A stretch of DNA of 64,000 nucleotides from Ophioderma brevispina (taxonomy: Eukaryota; Echinodermata; Ophiuroidea; Amphilepidida; Ophiodermatidae), in assembly GCA_023653785.1 (NCBI GenBank), contig JAMKCH010088370.1, positions 186,001 to 250,000 on the forward strand. Direction: 5' to 3'. Made by a program: the position numbers and the translations under genes. The notes beneath the pieces are model-generated. The model was given only the letters and a program-made list of their open reading frames with translations, did not search any database and was not told the origin of the DNA. Positions within the stretch are counted from its first letter, which is position 1. Each line of letters starts with the position of its first letter. This document shows, piece after piece, positions 1-13,794 of this stretch.

Positions 1-98
1 AGACACCATGACTGACAATCATGAAATATAAAAAAGGGGACATTGCAGTGGTCTCCAAATATTGGTCGTCCAATTATGTGGGCAAATAGGCTATGTGT

Positions 99-270
99 AG
101 AGCAATATAATTGACCCTAAGTGATCCCTGAATGACATCTGACCTCCTCATTTGTTACCCCACATAAGCCCTATTGTCTCCTGTTTTAGCATCGAGTATT
201 GAAATCGATCCATAACTGCACTAAAAAGCTACCGTAAGTTGAAAGTATCAACCCAAAGGTATAGATGAGT
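99..270. repeat. AGAGCAATATAA dispersed repeat, copy 1
   Basis: Starts AGAGCAATATAATTGACCC and includes GTTACCCCACATAAG and CTGCACTAAAAAGCTAC. Other copies lie at 489-645, 49308-49455 and 50337-50930. Confidence 0.8.
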
Positions 271-488
271 TGACATGTGACGTCAGCGCCGGGAAATGAA
301 CAAAGCATTGCCCGGTAGTATGCGTGAGCACCTGCAGGGCTTGTGCTTTTAATTCGTGCTCAATCAGGCGTGATAAGGCTATTGAATGATGTAACTCTAT
401 GGGCATACTCTTCACACCTCTAACATGTCAGTATAGACCAGGTGCTAACTTGTGTTTGTAAACATTAATGTCACCTCATCTATATACT

Positions 489-645
489 AGAGCAATATAA
501 TGACCTTAAGTGACCCCCCAAATAACCTTTGACCTCATTTGTTTCAATGTCCCAATGTATAAGCATACCAAGCAAAAGCATACAACATATGAATCCATCA
601 CTGTACTAAAAAGCTAGACAACATTTTAACCAAAAGTGTATACAC
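489..645. repeat. AGAGCAATATAA dispersed repeat, copy 2
   Basis: Same family and orientation as 99-270, about 390 bp away; includes AACCTTTGACCTC and CTGTACTAAAAAGCTAG. Confidence 0.8.
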
Positions 646-1459
646 TCTTTTGCAATACAAATATTAATATTTGACTTGGGAATTCTTTTGTCTTCTATTG
701 CTTTTACACTTGTTTATTGTACTCTTTCTCTTAAAGAGAGACTGGTGGCTGTATCTGGGATTTGTAGGAACATAATGTTTACGTCTATCAAAACTACAGC
801 ATTCCTGCATGCGAAAGTTGAAAGCAAACTTAATTAAGTATCACTCTTGTGCTTAGTAAAGTTATGAAATGGGAACAATCACCTTTATATGGTAAACTGA
901 ACTGAAATGATCTTATTGAACTGAGCAGTGTACGTCACAATGTTTTCACACAATACAAAGAAAATGACATCTTAAATAATACTGCATTTAAACAGGATTT
1001 CATGATCCACAGTCTCGTCCTCCAACTTACCTAAAAAGTTGAGATTTTTAAATCGTCTGCCTAACCTTACTTGCAAATTTGATCTTCTCTTGAAGAAGTT
1101 TGTAATTTTGTATTTTCTGTCTGTAAATGGACAGAAATTACAACACAGTGGCCTATGGGGCAGTGTGATGCAACCATTTGCCCACAACATCAAAACACAA
1201 AATCAGAAAAAATTTAGGAAACAAGATTTTCTCGGGGATAATCTAGTGAACCATAATCCAAAATGAGGTGTAAGGATCGAGAAATGCACCTTTGAGCTGT
1301 GCACCTGTATGTACTGAATTTAATTTTCCCATGATATTGTTGGGTTCGAAATGTCATGAAATGTTGGTTGCATAAACAATTAAAACTACCAGACATCATA
1401 ATGACACATGACTTATTAAAGTGGAATATTATGGCCCGATTTAGTTTTAATCTTGATTG
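646..1459. other. AT-rich, nothing recognised
   Basis: Short overlapping reading frames on both strands only; no motif, repeat or splice-flanked exon seen. Confidence 0.6.
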
Positions 1460-1548
1460 AAAGACCTTAACCATAAAATTATATCTAAATAGTTTAGCGT
1501 CAATATTTCAATCCCTTTTGATATGAGAGCTAAAAATGTGATTTTCTA
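1460..1548 (-). mobile_element. TTAA MITE, family D, fragment
   Basis: The segment with TCAATATTTCAATCCCTTTT and GAGAGCTAAAAATGTGATTT matches 40030-40100 closely; no end is preserved. Confidence 0.6.
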
Positions 1549-1699
1549 AGCCCAAGTGAGATCGTAATTTCCAAGAATGTTATTGTATTCTTTAATCACT
1601 TTTCATTATCAATTGAAAGCTTTGGTTCATGGGTAGGTACAGACCAAAAGATATTCATTCATCTCTAACCCAATAAAAGATACAGGCTCTCAAACTTTT

Positions 1700-2165
1700 T
1701 TTTGCAAAGGGTCCATATTACCCATGCGTCGGCAATATGGACCACCCCGTTATTTATAATAGAGGCGGGGTAATACGGACCCCATATGGTAAATATTGCC
1801 CCGTCCCATAAAGTTTTTACATGGGAATATAGGGTGTCCATATTATCCCAGATCACATATACACAAAGTATGCAGCCGTTTTTGAATTAGATGTAAGCTA
1901 GGAATTTGATACATGTACTAATGCATGGGTAATGTCCCTACCATATGTTTTAAAATGTCACTGACAAAATAAGAAAACGTGTTGAAAATTTTAAATTTAA
2001 ATATTTCTTTGGCTTTCAGGACACCCCCTCCGTTAATATCTGAATTACAGTTGTTGAATTATGTTTTTTCAAGTAGCAATAGAAGGGACACTCGCACCAT
2101 CCCTAGTTAAAAGTTATGAGGGGGGTCCATAATGCCCAGGGGTCCATATTACCCCACCTTACCCT
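1700..2165. repeat. GGGTCCATATTACCC repeats
   Basis: The motif GGGTCCATATTACCC occurs near 1708 and 2140, degenerate forms near 1830 and 2118, and inverted forms (GGGGTAATACGGACCCC) near 1768. An unannotated repeat with internal inversion. Confidence 0.65.
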
Positions 2166-2509
2166 ACTATAATTATTATGCAAATAGTGTAGGCACCATA
2201 GCATAATGTAACAGGAGCATCACCACACTACTACACACGCTGGCCAAAAGTATTGCAACATGTAGCAAAAAGTTTATAATCACATATTAATTTCAAATTG
2301 TACCAGGAGTTCTTGACTACATGTAACATAATTAATGCCAAAGTTGTGTTTTTCAAACAGATTTACTCTCTAGAATTTTATAGCGTGAGAAACATTTGAT
2401 TTGATCGTCACGTTCCCTGAATACGGTGGACTAAGAGAGGTGGCTAACAGTAATTTGCCGATTGTACTCCATAAGGAATACAGATACAGAAATGGCTTCA
2501 AAATAGCTG

Positions 2510-2855
2510 TTAAAGGTGCGTGTTCCGATCATCTTAGGGACCCCCCTGATTTACCCGGAAGTAGTATCGATTTTGATATCAGATGAAAAGCCATATTTTT
2601 CTCATTGTCGTCCTGAAATTTGAGCCCTCAAATCCATTTCATTCCCAAGATATAAACAAACAAAAAACCGCCATTTTAGTGTTTAACCATCAATATTAGC
2701 ACAGTATTGAATAGGGCTTTGCAACATGCATTATTGCATCTACCATCAAAACCGCAAGTTTGTTTCCCACGGTACTTGATGGGGTGTATGTGCAAGTGCC
2801 AGGCTCTCATATCAAGTAGAGAACACAATACAAATAAATCGGAACAAGCACCTTT
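2510..2855. repeat. Dispersed repeat with ACCCCCCTGATTTACCC, copy 1
   Basis: Shares ACCCCCCTGATTTACCC, TTTTCTCATTGTC, ATCAAAACCGC and CAGGCTCTC in the same order with 53905-54238. Confidence 0.83.
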
Positions 2856-3213
2856 AAATGAATTGTTCAGATTTGTTTGGGTCTACTGTAAATGTTTACA
2901 GGATAAAATAGGAGTGGTTGTATGGACCATGAATGAGATAAGGTCAATGGAAGAGGGGGAGCACATCCATCACTTTTCGACTTGGGAAAATGAATGGCAA
3001 GAAAGTGGTCACATGATAACTACAAAATAACTCTTTAATCACACTGCATATTCTGCATTTTTTTAAGACCATTGTCTTTCATTGATGTCATCTCATTTCT
3101 AGTCCACACAACCACTCCCAATTTTATGTCATAAACATTTAGAGTAAACCCAAAAAAACCTGTACACTTCATTTAGCTGCTATTCCGAAGTTATTTCTAG
3201 TATTGTGTCTGTA

Positions 3214-4247
3214 CACACTTAAAAATACTGGGCCAAAAATAAGCCCAAAAGGGTCAATTTTGACCCCGCAGTCCACTCTCAATTTTGCACGAGAGGGTGT
3301 TTTGAATCAATCCCACAATGCATTGCAATGTACCTATACTATACTGTACTAAACACATGTCAGTACTTAGGATAAAAAGTGTCCAAAAAGTTTAAGAAGC
3401 ACAAGACATTCCATGAGCACCTTGTGGGCTAAAATGAGTGTAAAAGTCAGAGTTTTAATGTGTTAAGAATAGGATTTTTGTGGGATCACATGACATTGTT
3501 GAGGTGAAATTTCACAAAACTGGTGCATAGTGAGATTGACTCCATACACCTTCTGAATTTGCACTGACTAGAAAAGGGTCAAGTTTGACCCCAGTCATTT
3601 GGGCAAAAATTTGACCCCGAATTGTAGTTACAAATAACCCTGTTAGGGTAAAAATGACTATATTGGGAGTCATATATCTTGTGAAAAATAACCCTTTTGG
3701 GGTCAAAAATTACTCTATTTCAGAGTTATTTTTGCTTAATCAGGATGCAAAAAAGATCTTGATAAAGAAAATAACCTCAAACATAGTTGATTTCAACCAA
3801 TTTGTTTGGTTAAATATGACTATATTTAGGGTCATTTGAAATTGACCTGTTCAGGTGTCATTGCAATATGATGCTAAACAAAAAATACAGCAAGTAAACT
3901 TGCGTGGTCCCCCTGGGAAGATGGCAGTATGGAACATAAGCTCAGATGACCTTTAACCTTGGTCCATGACCTTTGACATTATCCACATATGAAGGAACCC
4001 CTACTGCACCTCAACCCCAAGTCTGGTTTCAATCGGACTTCAACTTTTCGGAGACCTGAAAAATGAAAACCTAACCAAACTGAAACATACGGGCATGCAT
4101 GCTATTGCAAAATCCCCCTCTGGTTTTCAAGCCAAGGGGATAAAAACAGAAAATGACCCAGCACGTGGTTCATTTCAACCATGACTAGAGTCAGATAAGG
4201 TGACCACATAAAAGGGTTGATATTTTGACCCCATCGTTTTAAGTGTG
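3214..4247. mobile_element. TA-flanked inverted-repeat element
   Basis: About 1.03 kb. CACACTTAAAA at the left and its complement TTTTAAGTGTG at the right, each with an outer TA, as in Tc1/mariner-type insertions. The interior has repeated palindromes of the form GGGTCAAxTTTGACCC (near 3260, 3576, 3604) and a DR1-containing repeat at 3930-4070. No transposase reading frame. Confidence 0.7.
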
Positions 4248-5099
4248 TATTTCTTCTGAAGCGCAATCAGCAAATTATTGTTAACCAACCATTTTAATCT
4301 GCCATATTTAGGGAAATGACAATCAAATCAAACATTACTTTGCACTCGTGGATTCTAGGGAATATACATCTGTTTGCAAAAACACAATTTTGGCATTCAA
4401 TATGTCATGTGTCCATCAAGAACCCATATAGTACAATTTGATATCAATTTGTGATATGAAATTGTTTTTCTACATATTGCATTCGCCTTAATAACTCAGC
4501 ATTTTATATCCATTTATTATAAATCTACATAGCTGTTCAGCATGTGACTCCTTACTATTTGCTTAACTATCATAATGATCAAGAAAAGCAATCTATCCAA
4601 ATTAGAAAATAAATATTTTCCATAATCCTAGTATACACAAAGAGGTTATATCCCCGCAAATTATGCAGTGGACTTTTGGAAAGAACAAAACTGATAAATT
4701 AATATTTTTGTGATCCAGCAGCTTCTGTTTTATTCAATGTTAATTAGATATCCTTGAAAAAAGCTTATTCACCACATTTAGATGATTTGTGACCTTGCCT
4801 TTGTTGTTATGAGCAAATTGCTTGTTTCCCATGGATCCATAGGCCACATATGCTGTAATTTTTTTTTTTTTACTTTCACATGTGTTTGGTTTAACGGTGC
4901 TTTCTTTTGCATCACCTTGTTTACCCTTAGTCTGTCCTTGTTTTGGGTATTGTTGTTTCTTTTTGTTTGTCTGTCCTGTTGTCATATTGAACTATGATTT
5001 GCAAATGGTTTTCTATAAATAGGGTAGGATCAAACCTAAAGCCCCCCGGGGGTTTATTTTGATCTTTCCCCCCCTCGGTTCAGACTTGCCCTATGATAC
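4248..5099. other. AT-rich, nothing recognised
   Basis: Contains T-runs near 4859 and opposing short frames; no supported feature. Confidence 0.55.
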
Positions 5100-5233
5100 C
5101 CTACATTGTTCCTTATTCCATTTTTTGTGCATAGACAGTGGTATACTATTGTCATGCTTTACTTATTTATCAATCTGTATTTGTATCATATGAAACATTT
5201 CTGAATGAAAATAAAGTGAATCTGAATCTGAAT
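5100..5233 (+). mobile_element. LINE 3' tail with GAATCT repeats
   Basis: Ends AATAAAGTGAATCTGAATCTGA (5208-5229), the short terminal repeat style of L2/CR1-like elements, preceded by an AT-rich 3' UTR-like stretch. The upstream limit is unclear. Confidence 0.55.
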
Positions 5234-5761
5234 TTCTTTTGATTATGCACAAATACCCACATACCAAGTTTTGTCAATATTGGGATCTGGTAGAAGTTGA
5301 CCTTAGTGTAATGAGCCAAGCAATCTAATATGCAAATGAACTCAATTAGATATGCACAAATATTGAATTACCCTTGCTTGGTATTAACGTGCACCCCCCA
5401 CTACCCAAGACCATTTTGTCACATTTGATAGTGGGATCTTTTAAAGTTCACCTTTTTAGTTAAAGTTAGAGTTAGAGTGAGTAATGAATTATTTTGTTAA
5501 TATTTGGCCATTGGTTATTCTAAACCCCTACCTGACTTAATATCACGGGTCCTACTGCTTATCTTGATAGGGTTGGCGACTAAGTGATGACTAAGCGGAA
5601 CCACTCGTGGAATCTACGATGAGTTTGAAGTCTAAGTTGTCATACTCTGATGGCACAGGAGGCTTTGATGAGAAACATCACAAAGAGTCAGAGGGATGAT
5701 GATGTCCTGATAAAACAACAATGAAAACAAAAACAGCAATAATAAAAAATGAATACAATAA

Positions 5762-5892
5762 CACTAATATCGCCCATTGGTTAACAGTAACTCGCCCACT
5801 GGTATAACAGTAACTCGCCCACTGGTGTAACACGGAACTCGCCCACTGATCTAACAGTAACTCGCCCATAACTCGCGCCACATAACTCGCCG
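5762..5892. repeat. Minisatellite of CTCGCCCACTGGT units
   Basis: About five units of 25-28 bp built on AACTCGCCCACTGGTxTAACAGT. Confidence 0.88.
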
Positions 5893-7236
5893 ATTATCCA
5901 TCCCTCCTTTCTTTCTTAACTTATTGCAGGTGAGTGGGGAAGCCATCTCAATACACCACAAGACTTGTTTATAACCATTAAGATCAGCCAGGTTGAAAGG
6001 TTATGTGTAGGGACCAATTGCATGAAAGGATTGGCTGTAAAAAAAAAATGTGGAACACCTTGAACGATTTTATTTTGGTGAACTGGTTCCCCATCGCCTT
6101 CATCCAAAAGTTGAATTGCGGTATCGTCTCACACATAGTGCAGTTACGAGTCCACTTTCGTATTCCCCACACACACGGCGGTTTCACAATGCGATGACCT
6201 GAGATATCCCCGCACATGGAATAGCCAGCCTAAAATTTTGCATCGCTGTGTTAAAACTAATATCAGATTTTTTGTACCAAAGTCTTTTAGTAGATAATTT
6301 ATTCCTATAAATTACATTGTAAAATGATACCAAAACACATTGAAGAAAGTTTTTACATGGAAAGCCAATGGACCTTCGGCCAATTCTCCTGTGCAAACTC
6401 AATGATAGATTAACCGTAAACTCACTCCGTACATTGCCAATATGATTTCATCGCCACGCCCAGGTGTGTTGACCATATTTTCGTACCAATATGCCAATCA
6501 AGATGTTTAAATTCTCTTCATTGAGAGGCAAAGGATCATTAGGCATACCGAACCCTAGAAAAGTTTTCGCCACTCAATTGAAAACACATGTCTGAAACGA
6601 ACTTAACCCAGTTACAGAAGTAGAGGTGGATTGGCCACGCCTGCTGTGCATGCACGGGAATGGAGTTAACTCGGGGTAATTGTCATGTGAGTAGTTGGGC
6701 TCAGTCATGGGTTGTGCGTACTGAAGCAGTAATAGCCAACCTTGGCTTAATTTATCTAACCGGTTATAAGGGCTGTAACCCGAGTGAGTAAGGAAAGGTT
6801 GCAAGGCTTTTGACGTGGGACTGTAACTGCATGATGAGTCTTGATGATTCCCGACAGGCCGATTCCCCCAACATGGATGATGGGGATTTGGGAGTTTAAG
6901 TGGAAGATTGGAGCTTTCAATAGAGAGTAACAGGTGCTTTTAGTAAACCCTTTTCGGATCCAAATTAATTTTAGAGTTCATTTTTGTCACCTAAAGTCAT
7001 CTTTAATCTCTCGACTTAGCAATTACGATGCATCGTCTATTCCAAAACTCCTTGTTGCCTAAAAGTGAAAAGGACATTAAAAGGTTCAAATGATACCAAA
7101 ACACAATGAATGATAAAATTCTAATTAATAAAATAATAAAATTACAAAAAATATTAATCGGATTGTATTTCTGTATTTGCTAGAAATTCCAGGCATTCTA
7201 TTCGTGGGGTTGGTATGTCAATGAAAAAGTTACCGT
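5893..7236. other. Non-coding, nothing recognised
   Basis: Several short frames but none with a family motif. The sequence CAAAACACA with flanking TGATACC recurs near 6329 and 7090, suggesting small repeat fragments. Confidence 0.5.
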
Positions 7237-7712
7237 AGTGATTTGGTGCTAAAGTTGGATTTTCTTGCTGTTGTTTATTCAATAGGCGACCAGGACAGTC
7301 AGAAAAATTGATGGGGTGCAAATCTTCAGACTGATGCGATTCCTCAAGGGGGGAATTGTTACTACAGGGAAAACTTGCAAATCGAGTCAAAGTGTGCTTT
7401 AATGTACATTAACATTGTTCGTCTCCTTAAAGGAATTAGAACAAGTCTATATTTGCTAGGTTCTGAAACAGGTTCCCGTAGGATTTTTGGTTGCTAAAGT
7501 TGATTTTCTTGCTGTTTTTTATTCAATAGGGACAGACAGTCAGAAAATGATGTGGGTGAAATTTAGGACGCTGCCCCTTCTCAAGGGGGGAAAAAGGTTA
7601 CACAGGAAAATTTAAAATCGAGTAGATTGGCGTTAGAATGTACTTAAACATGTCGTATCCTTAAAAGGATTAGAAAAAGTATATATTTGCCTAGGTTCTG
7701 ACTCTTTAGTTA
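7237..7712. repeat. Local tandem duplication, about 240 bp unit
   Basis: Two diverged units, both with TTGATTTTCTTGCTGTT or a close variant, TTATTCAATAGG, CTCAAGGGGGG, TCGAGT and TATATTTGC in order. Confidence 0.82.
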
Positions 7713-8218
7713 ACGCGCTATAGCCCATAAGGTTCAAGGGTCATCCTGGGGTAAAAATTTACAACGACTCAAATTTGTGAACACTGGTGATAAGTTATTT
7801 TTTTGTCTCACAGGATCCAAAAAGGTATTACCTTTTACAGTGGTGAAATTTGTTGGCTAATTTACATAGAAAAATGTGCAGGGTCTACATTGTCTATGGG
7901 GGTCACCAGAACTTTCCCTGGAGGTCGCAATGGTGATATCAAAAAAAGTCACTTAAAATGCCTTTCTGGTTCGTATGACACAAGGACTCATTTGACACAA
8001 CTTTCAACAACAGCGGAGCATTTACCACAGGGTGACCTTGAACCTCTACGCTTAACAAAGGTTGGAGCCTAAGCATATATATTATTTGTAACCCTTATGA
8101 GGAGACGAACGCGGTTAGTACAGTTTAGGTTCTATACACCCAAACAGCAACAAAATTAATTTAGCATGAAAATCCTACAGGAATACACAACAACCCACAC
8201 TATTAGATCCCCAAAGGA

Positions 8219-9003
8219 TTAACACTTAAGTGCCCAAGGGGGGGGTTCCATAGACAACATTTGATTTTTTGCGATTTCTCGGTTCGCAATCAAATTTGTC
8301 AAGGAGTTTTGCTAATTGTCTGATTTTGAATACGCTTCTCCTGATACAAAAAAAAATTTAAATCCGCCCGGGCTTCATTAAATAATTAGGTTGGGGTCCC
8401 TAGGAACCCCACCTGGGGCACTAACGGAAGCTGAAAAAATCAAGATATTTTAATAATTAAAAAATTAAGTTAATTAAATCTTGGGATTGATTTGCTTAGA
8501 TATATACTTAGGAGGGAATAATTAATAATTAATAATAGTAAATCAAATAACCCTGTATATGCTGATAGGCATCAATTCTAGTTTTGTCATGCCGTGCTCT
8601 TACCTGTGTAAGTCTAGGGAGAAAAATAAGGCGATTTTGAAGTTTGTGAGAAAAAATACAAGATGGTATAAATTTGGCTAGTATTTTGCAATGATTATTT
8701 TAATTGGTTATTTTAGAGTAGATATAATGAATGATTTTGGTTCAAAACCCTATATTGGAGTTGTGAGGATGGAAATGTTAGACCCACTCGGTTTCGAAGA
8801 TGACAACTTTCAACTGGGTGTAGGTCATAGGTCAAAGGTCTGGATTTAAATTGGTTCTTGTGGGTATGTTGTTCTTAAGTGACCCCATTTATTTTGTGTT
8901 AAGGATCAAACTCACGGGGAAAGTGTTATCTGGGTTGGGTCCCTAGGAACCCACCCCACCTGGCACTAACGGAAGTTTTTTTAGCTGGGCACTTAAGTGT
9001 TAA
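8219..9003. mobile_element. TTAA-flanked inverted-repeat element, family G
   Basis: 785 bp bounded by perfect 18 bp inverted repeats (TTAACACTTAAGTGCCCA and its complement), each starting with TTAA. Inside, the segment with GGGTCCCTAGGAACC and ACTAACGGAAG occurs twice (8391-8435 and 8936-8976). Confidence 0.82.
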
Positions 9004-11158
9004 CTCAAGCCCAAGGAGAGCAAAGTAGGCAATTGGTGGCAATGTTGAAACTATTTTTACCTAAATTATAGGTTAGGAACTAATTGGTGCAAGTAAACTA
9101 GGACCCAAAATACTCTGTTAAGCAGCATTATGGAAGCTTTTTTTATAAAATGACTTACCGTCCTCCTCAAATGGATCAAAGGTAGTATTCGACAAGTGCT
9201 GTTTGTGTCTATTAATTGGAAATCTTTCCACATTGCTGCTGTCAAACAAAATTACAATGGATTAAAAATAGTCATTAAATAGTACATTATGGCCCTATGT
9301 CATGAACTGGGTACAAAAAATGTTACACAGGGCAAAAGTGACAAATAATGGCACCAATATGTATTACTCTCAACACAACATTTATTCCTTACAGTAAACG
9401 TATAAAGGATTACATTTTGGGAAGCTTATACTACAAGGATATCAGATATGGCCAAAAGAGAGGGCAATAATCCAGGGGGTAAAATTCCTATAGGGTGTAA
9501 CATAGAAAAAATTACATATATTTTGTCATTTTAATATACCTTGGTAAATTTTTTTTCCAAAAATGTGCAGGTCAAAACAGATGTGGATTTTGAAAGACCA
9601 TGACGAAGGCCCTCCAAAAAATAATAAAGGGCGTAACTAATGGTGTTCTGTTTTGAACATACAAGGTGGTCAAATGCACTAATTTTTACAAAAAAGGTCA
9701 TTTTGAAAGATAAACTTCTTGTATTCAAGTACTAATCCTATTATTCTTTAAGAGAAATAAATAGGATATGGTTTCTGTCCAAAAGTATGATCAAATATTA
9801 AGATACAGGGGGATCCAATGTATATAACAGGGTGATCCATGTATTATAAAGGGTCAATAGGCAATTTTAAAGTCGTCCTGTATTTACCGTTTGTGCAAAG
9901 ATGACAAAACCTATTTAACTTAACAGTGTACAAGGGGCCATTTCTTACTTTTACTTAGGTGAAAATTTGTCTTCCCATAGCTACTCAACCTGTTGCACAT
10001 TTACAAAAATTCATACTGAAAATGCAAAAATACACGGATTGGCGGCTATTGGAGCACATGATGTCTTCAAGGTCCTGAACCCTAAGTACAAGTTTATTGT
10101 TTCATGAATCATGATCATTCCAATAACCAAATTCAAATCATGTGTTATTTGTATATATGTTACTACATGTAACAACCTTCTTGTTTGACTTGACAATCAT
10201 AAAATGTCTCCAATCTTGTGTCTCCATACAGGTCCAACCCAATGCCACAATTTTGGTTGAAGATGACATTGGTCATGAATTAAATATTAATGCTTCATTA
10301 GGCTCACCCTTTTATATAAGGGATACAATGTGTGATTAAAAGAAGAGAATTATAATTAAAATCAAGTAACCAAGTTCACCTCGTTTTTGGGATATATTTA
10401 GCATAGAACAGACGAACCCCATTCCCCAAAAGTGATCAATTGGTACCTAATTAACATATAATTACTAAAATTATTAATTACATTACTGGAACCGTAGTTT
10501 GTATCATGGAGTTAGATTATCATTCAGGACAGTGTATGTGGCCAATTTGAGCCCCACAAGTGTTTCACTTTATACTGAGTTAAATTTAAGGCGACGCGTT
10601 TTCACCCGTTTTGTGTGTAATGTCAGTGGTCCACACCACCCCCCCCCCTTACCCGCTGGCAATTTAATGTCTATGGCTCCCCCTCCCAACGCGTATCCCC
10701 CGTTACCTAGTTGAAGGTTTTCGACCGTAACTATCATAATACTAATCCAATAAAGCTGAAAATTGGTTTATCTTAAAGAGCAGGTTCCAGCATAAAGAGA
10801 CATCAAATATTCTTTGAACAGAGTCAATTAGTTTAAGAATTAAATGGAATTAAACTGAAAAAAAAATTGGAGTGTAACAGATCCCCATTTTAGTGTGCCC
10901 AGTTCATGAAATACAGGCCATATAGGCCATATTCATAAAACCACAGAATTTATTTATCTAGAAACCGTACTTTCTCAATATTTTATTCATTTACACAGTT
11001 GCTTGGTACATAGTAAGCATTTTTCTTAATTGCCTGGAATATTCCCTTCAATTGTGTTATTGTGTTGTGGTTTTAAAAAAATAGATTACAACTAAAGTAT
11101 CTTGAACCTTCTTGAATCATTATGTTGAATCCTATATCTGACTCTATATCTTGAATCT
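9004..11158. other. Non-coding, nothing recognised
   Basis: AT-rich; a pyrimidine-rich patch at 10632-10700 and CTTGAA/TTGAATC-like repeats at 11100-11160 that could be a LINE tail. Confidence 0.5.
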
Positions 11159-11477
11159 TAGACATTATAGCCTTGTCCTCAGGAAATCCCCCCGATTCCA
11201 CAAAAGTGGTCAAAGTTTTGGGATATCTGATGAATAGCATAGTTCTCATTTACCTGTTGAAATCTTGGGGCTAACGGATGTTTGGTTAGATGTTATGAGC
11301 AAAAACGTGCCCCCATTTTGGTCAACATATTAACTCTACACAGTATTTATAGGATTACAAAATCACACTTGAGCTCTCACCATCAAAACGGGTTGAAATA
11401 TACGGTGCAAAATTACAGATGGGTTTTTTTTGGGAGAATGCTGTAGATAAAGACAAAAACTTTAAACCCCTTAACGG
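11159..11477. mobile_element. TTAA MITE, family D, degraded copy
   Basis: Shares TTTGGTTAGATGTTATGAGC, AAAATCACACTTGAGCTC and GGTTGAAATAT with the 39986-40302 copy. Both ends are eroded. Confidence 0.7.
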
Positions 11478-13075
11478 GACCAGGCTAGGCAAATTTTGGG
11501 CCTCACACACAGGGAATTAAGGGATAAGATTGGCAATTCCGAAATCCGTCAGCAAACTTTGAGCAATGGAGTTCAACTCACTCGCCTAAAACAATGGAAC
11601 CGACTGAAGTGAATCTGGGCTAGAAGTGACCAAAAGTCGGGTAAGTGGGATAATGATTCAATACTAAATTGAGTTCATCCCAATTAAGCAAGCTATGCAA
11701 ATTACAACTCCATTAAACCAGTGGCGTAAAATTTGTTTTTAACATTGGGGCTGGTGTTGATAGAAGTATTTATGAATGAAACCGGTTTTGCTTCAAACGA
11801 TGTGTTATCGTACAGATGTGGGTAGGTGGAGTATGCCTAAGATTTTTGCCATTTAGAACCATTAAATGTAATCCCAATGGAACAAAATGGAGGCTGGCTT
11901 TAGATCTCTCGACTAAATGTTATACTGCATTTGTGATGGGTAGCAGCTAGGGTTTCTTAAATATGGTTAAAGTAAAGTGTCGTGCCATCTTCTTTCCTTA
12001 GCGTCACCCAAAAGAATGACTTGTTCTGGTATAGTCTTGACAGGTAACTCCAAGAACCCCAATTTCTAGATTTTTTTTCATCCTCTCACCAATGCCAGCG
12101 CCTGGGTTTTGACGGACACACCAAAGGCCCAAAAAAAAAAAAAAGGTTGTATTGGAGTAACCCCCCAAACCCCATTTTGAAAATCAAGCCCTGTACAAAG
12201 TATACCTACCCTAATTTTTATTGATTTTCCAAAAATCTTATGTTTCACGTTGTTATTAACCTTGATTTTTTACCCGATTTTCTCAATATTTTTTTGTTCT
12301 GGTGTAACTTTTGCAACTTCTCTTTAAGATTTTCAATAATAAGATTCCAAGTAAATCAATATTATAACATTCATAGCACTAGTGTGTGATGACATTTGAT
12401 GTAGTAATGCATATTAAAAAAAAAAAAAGCCACCCACCCGCCCCACCCTATTTGCAAATTTCTGTTACTCTCCAATTACAACAATTTTTTTGTTGCCTAA
12501 GCTGCCACTCGTTTACAAGTCTCATGTAATTATAACAAAACGAAAATAAAACAAAAATATCGACTGCTCCACCTTTTGACACCTAATATGGAGTATTTAT
12601 TCCCCTAACTACATTCCTGTGTAAATGTGATGAAATTCATTGCGGGCAAATATCATTGGCGTCTATCTATGGGAAAGGGATATAGAGGGCACTATCACAT
12701 ACCCCAAATATGACCGTTATGGCCTATATGGCAAGACTACCGCAATGGATTTTTCTGATTTTTGCGGAGGTAACGGTGGTAATACTCTTGCATGTCCCTG
12801 CTTATATCAGTTGTTCAAATTGTGTCCCCATTGCTTTAAATTGAAAATAAAAGAGACAATTGCATGGGGTCAAAAAACGCTGGTGCGCACAGGCAAGGTT
12901 TCGCACAAGGACATACAAGCTCGTAGGTGCTCGCTTATTCCAAATATGAGCCATGCGGAAGATGAGCATGCAGCTCACACAGGCCATTGACTGTGATCAT
13001 GTATTTTGCCAAGTTTGGTGCAATGAGCTTTGGGTCTTTTTTTTTACTTTTTTTTTATCTTTTGAAGGGAAATAA
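11478..13075. other. Non-coding, nothing recognised
   Basis: Poly-A runs near 12130 and 12417. CAGTGGCGTAA at 11720 looks like a hAT left end but no right end was found. Confidence 0.5.
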
Positions 13076-13441
13076 TTAAAGACACCTATCAGTGATTTTC
13101 GCGAAAGAGTCAAAATATTAGAAATTACAGGAATAACTTAAGTGGAAGGATAAGTCTGCGAATTCCAACTGAAGAATAGAATTGGCAGAGAAAAGGAAGA
13201 AATGGCAGTGTCCAACGATTTGCCAATTCTCCATTTAATTACGTGGTTGTAGTAAGTGGTCCGTACAGAGAGCAATGAATAAAATTTTGATTTTGTCCTT
13301 ATTAGGTTGCTTTGGTTCTTATCATTTGCAGGTAAAGGGTATGTTATATAGGAGACCGTACTGTTCAAAATATGCAAAAATCTGATTTTTGATGATTTTT
13401 TCAATTTTCTGAATTAGCAAATCACTGATAGGTGCCCTTAA
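13076..13441. mobile_element. TTAA MITE, family E
   Basis: 366 bp. Left end TTAAAGACACCTATCAGTGA, right end complement of TTAAGGGCACCTATCAGTGA, TTAA at both edges. No recognisable protein. Confidence 0.9.
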
Positions 13442-13794
13442 GGGCCTGTATTTTAAATTGATGGCTATAAATTCAGGGCGCTTTGTGTATTAAAATTTGA
13501 TGCTAATAAATCAGGCCCTTGTATTAAAAGTTGATAAATCATTTTTTAAAAACATTACATATAAGCCAGAAATTTTGAGACGTCTTATCTGTTGCACAAA
13601 TCACGCCAACTTAGACTGGGCCATGTAAAAGCACGCAAAAATATTTAGACTCACAGGGTTTTAAAACCTGTTTGGCTGAATGTCTGAAGCCCGGAATTAA
13701 ACAAGTTACAAAACTGTTCAAAACTGTGTAGCAATTAATTTATTTACACTCTTTGAAATAATGTTAGTCACTTGAATGTCAAAATTAAATTATT

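Noticed and set aside
2707..3030. 107-codon open frame
   Set aside because: It overlaps a dispersed repeat whose second copy (53905-54238) does not keep the frame, so it is not a conserved gene.
4740..4997. Opposing frames at 4740-4985 and 4782-4997
   Set aside because: Low-complexity T-rich/A-rich translation products with no motif.
11720..11760. CAGTGGCGTAA as a hAT element left end
   Set aside because: No matching right end or target duplication could be found nearby.
12640..12990. 116-codon open frame
   Set aside because: No family resemblance, no promoter or splice context; compatible with chance in this length of DNA.
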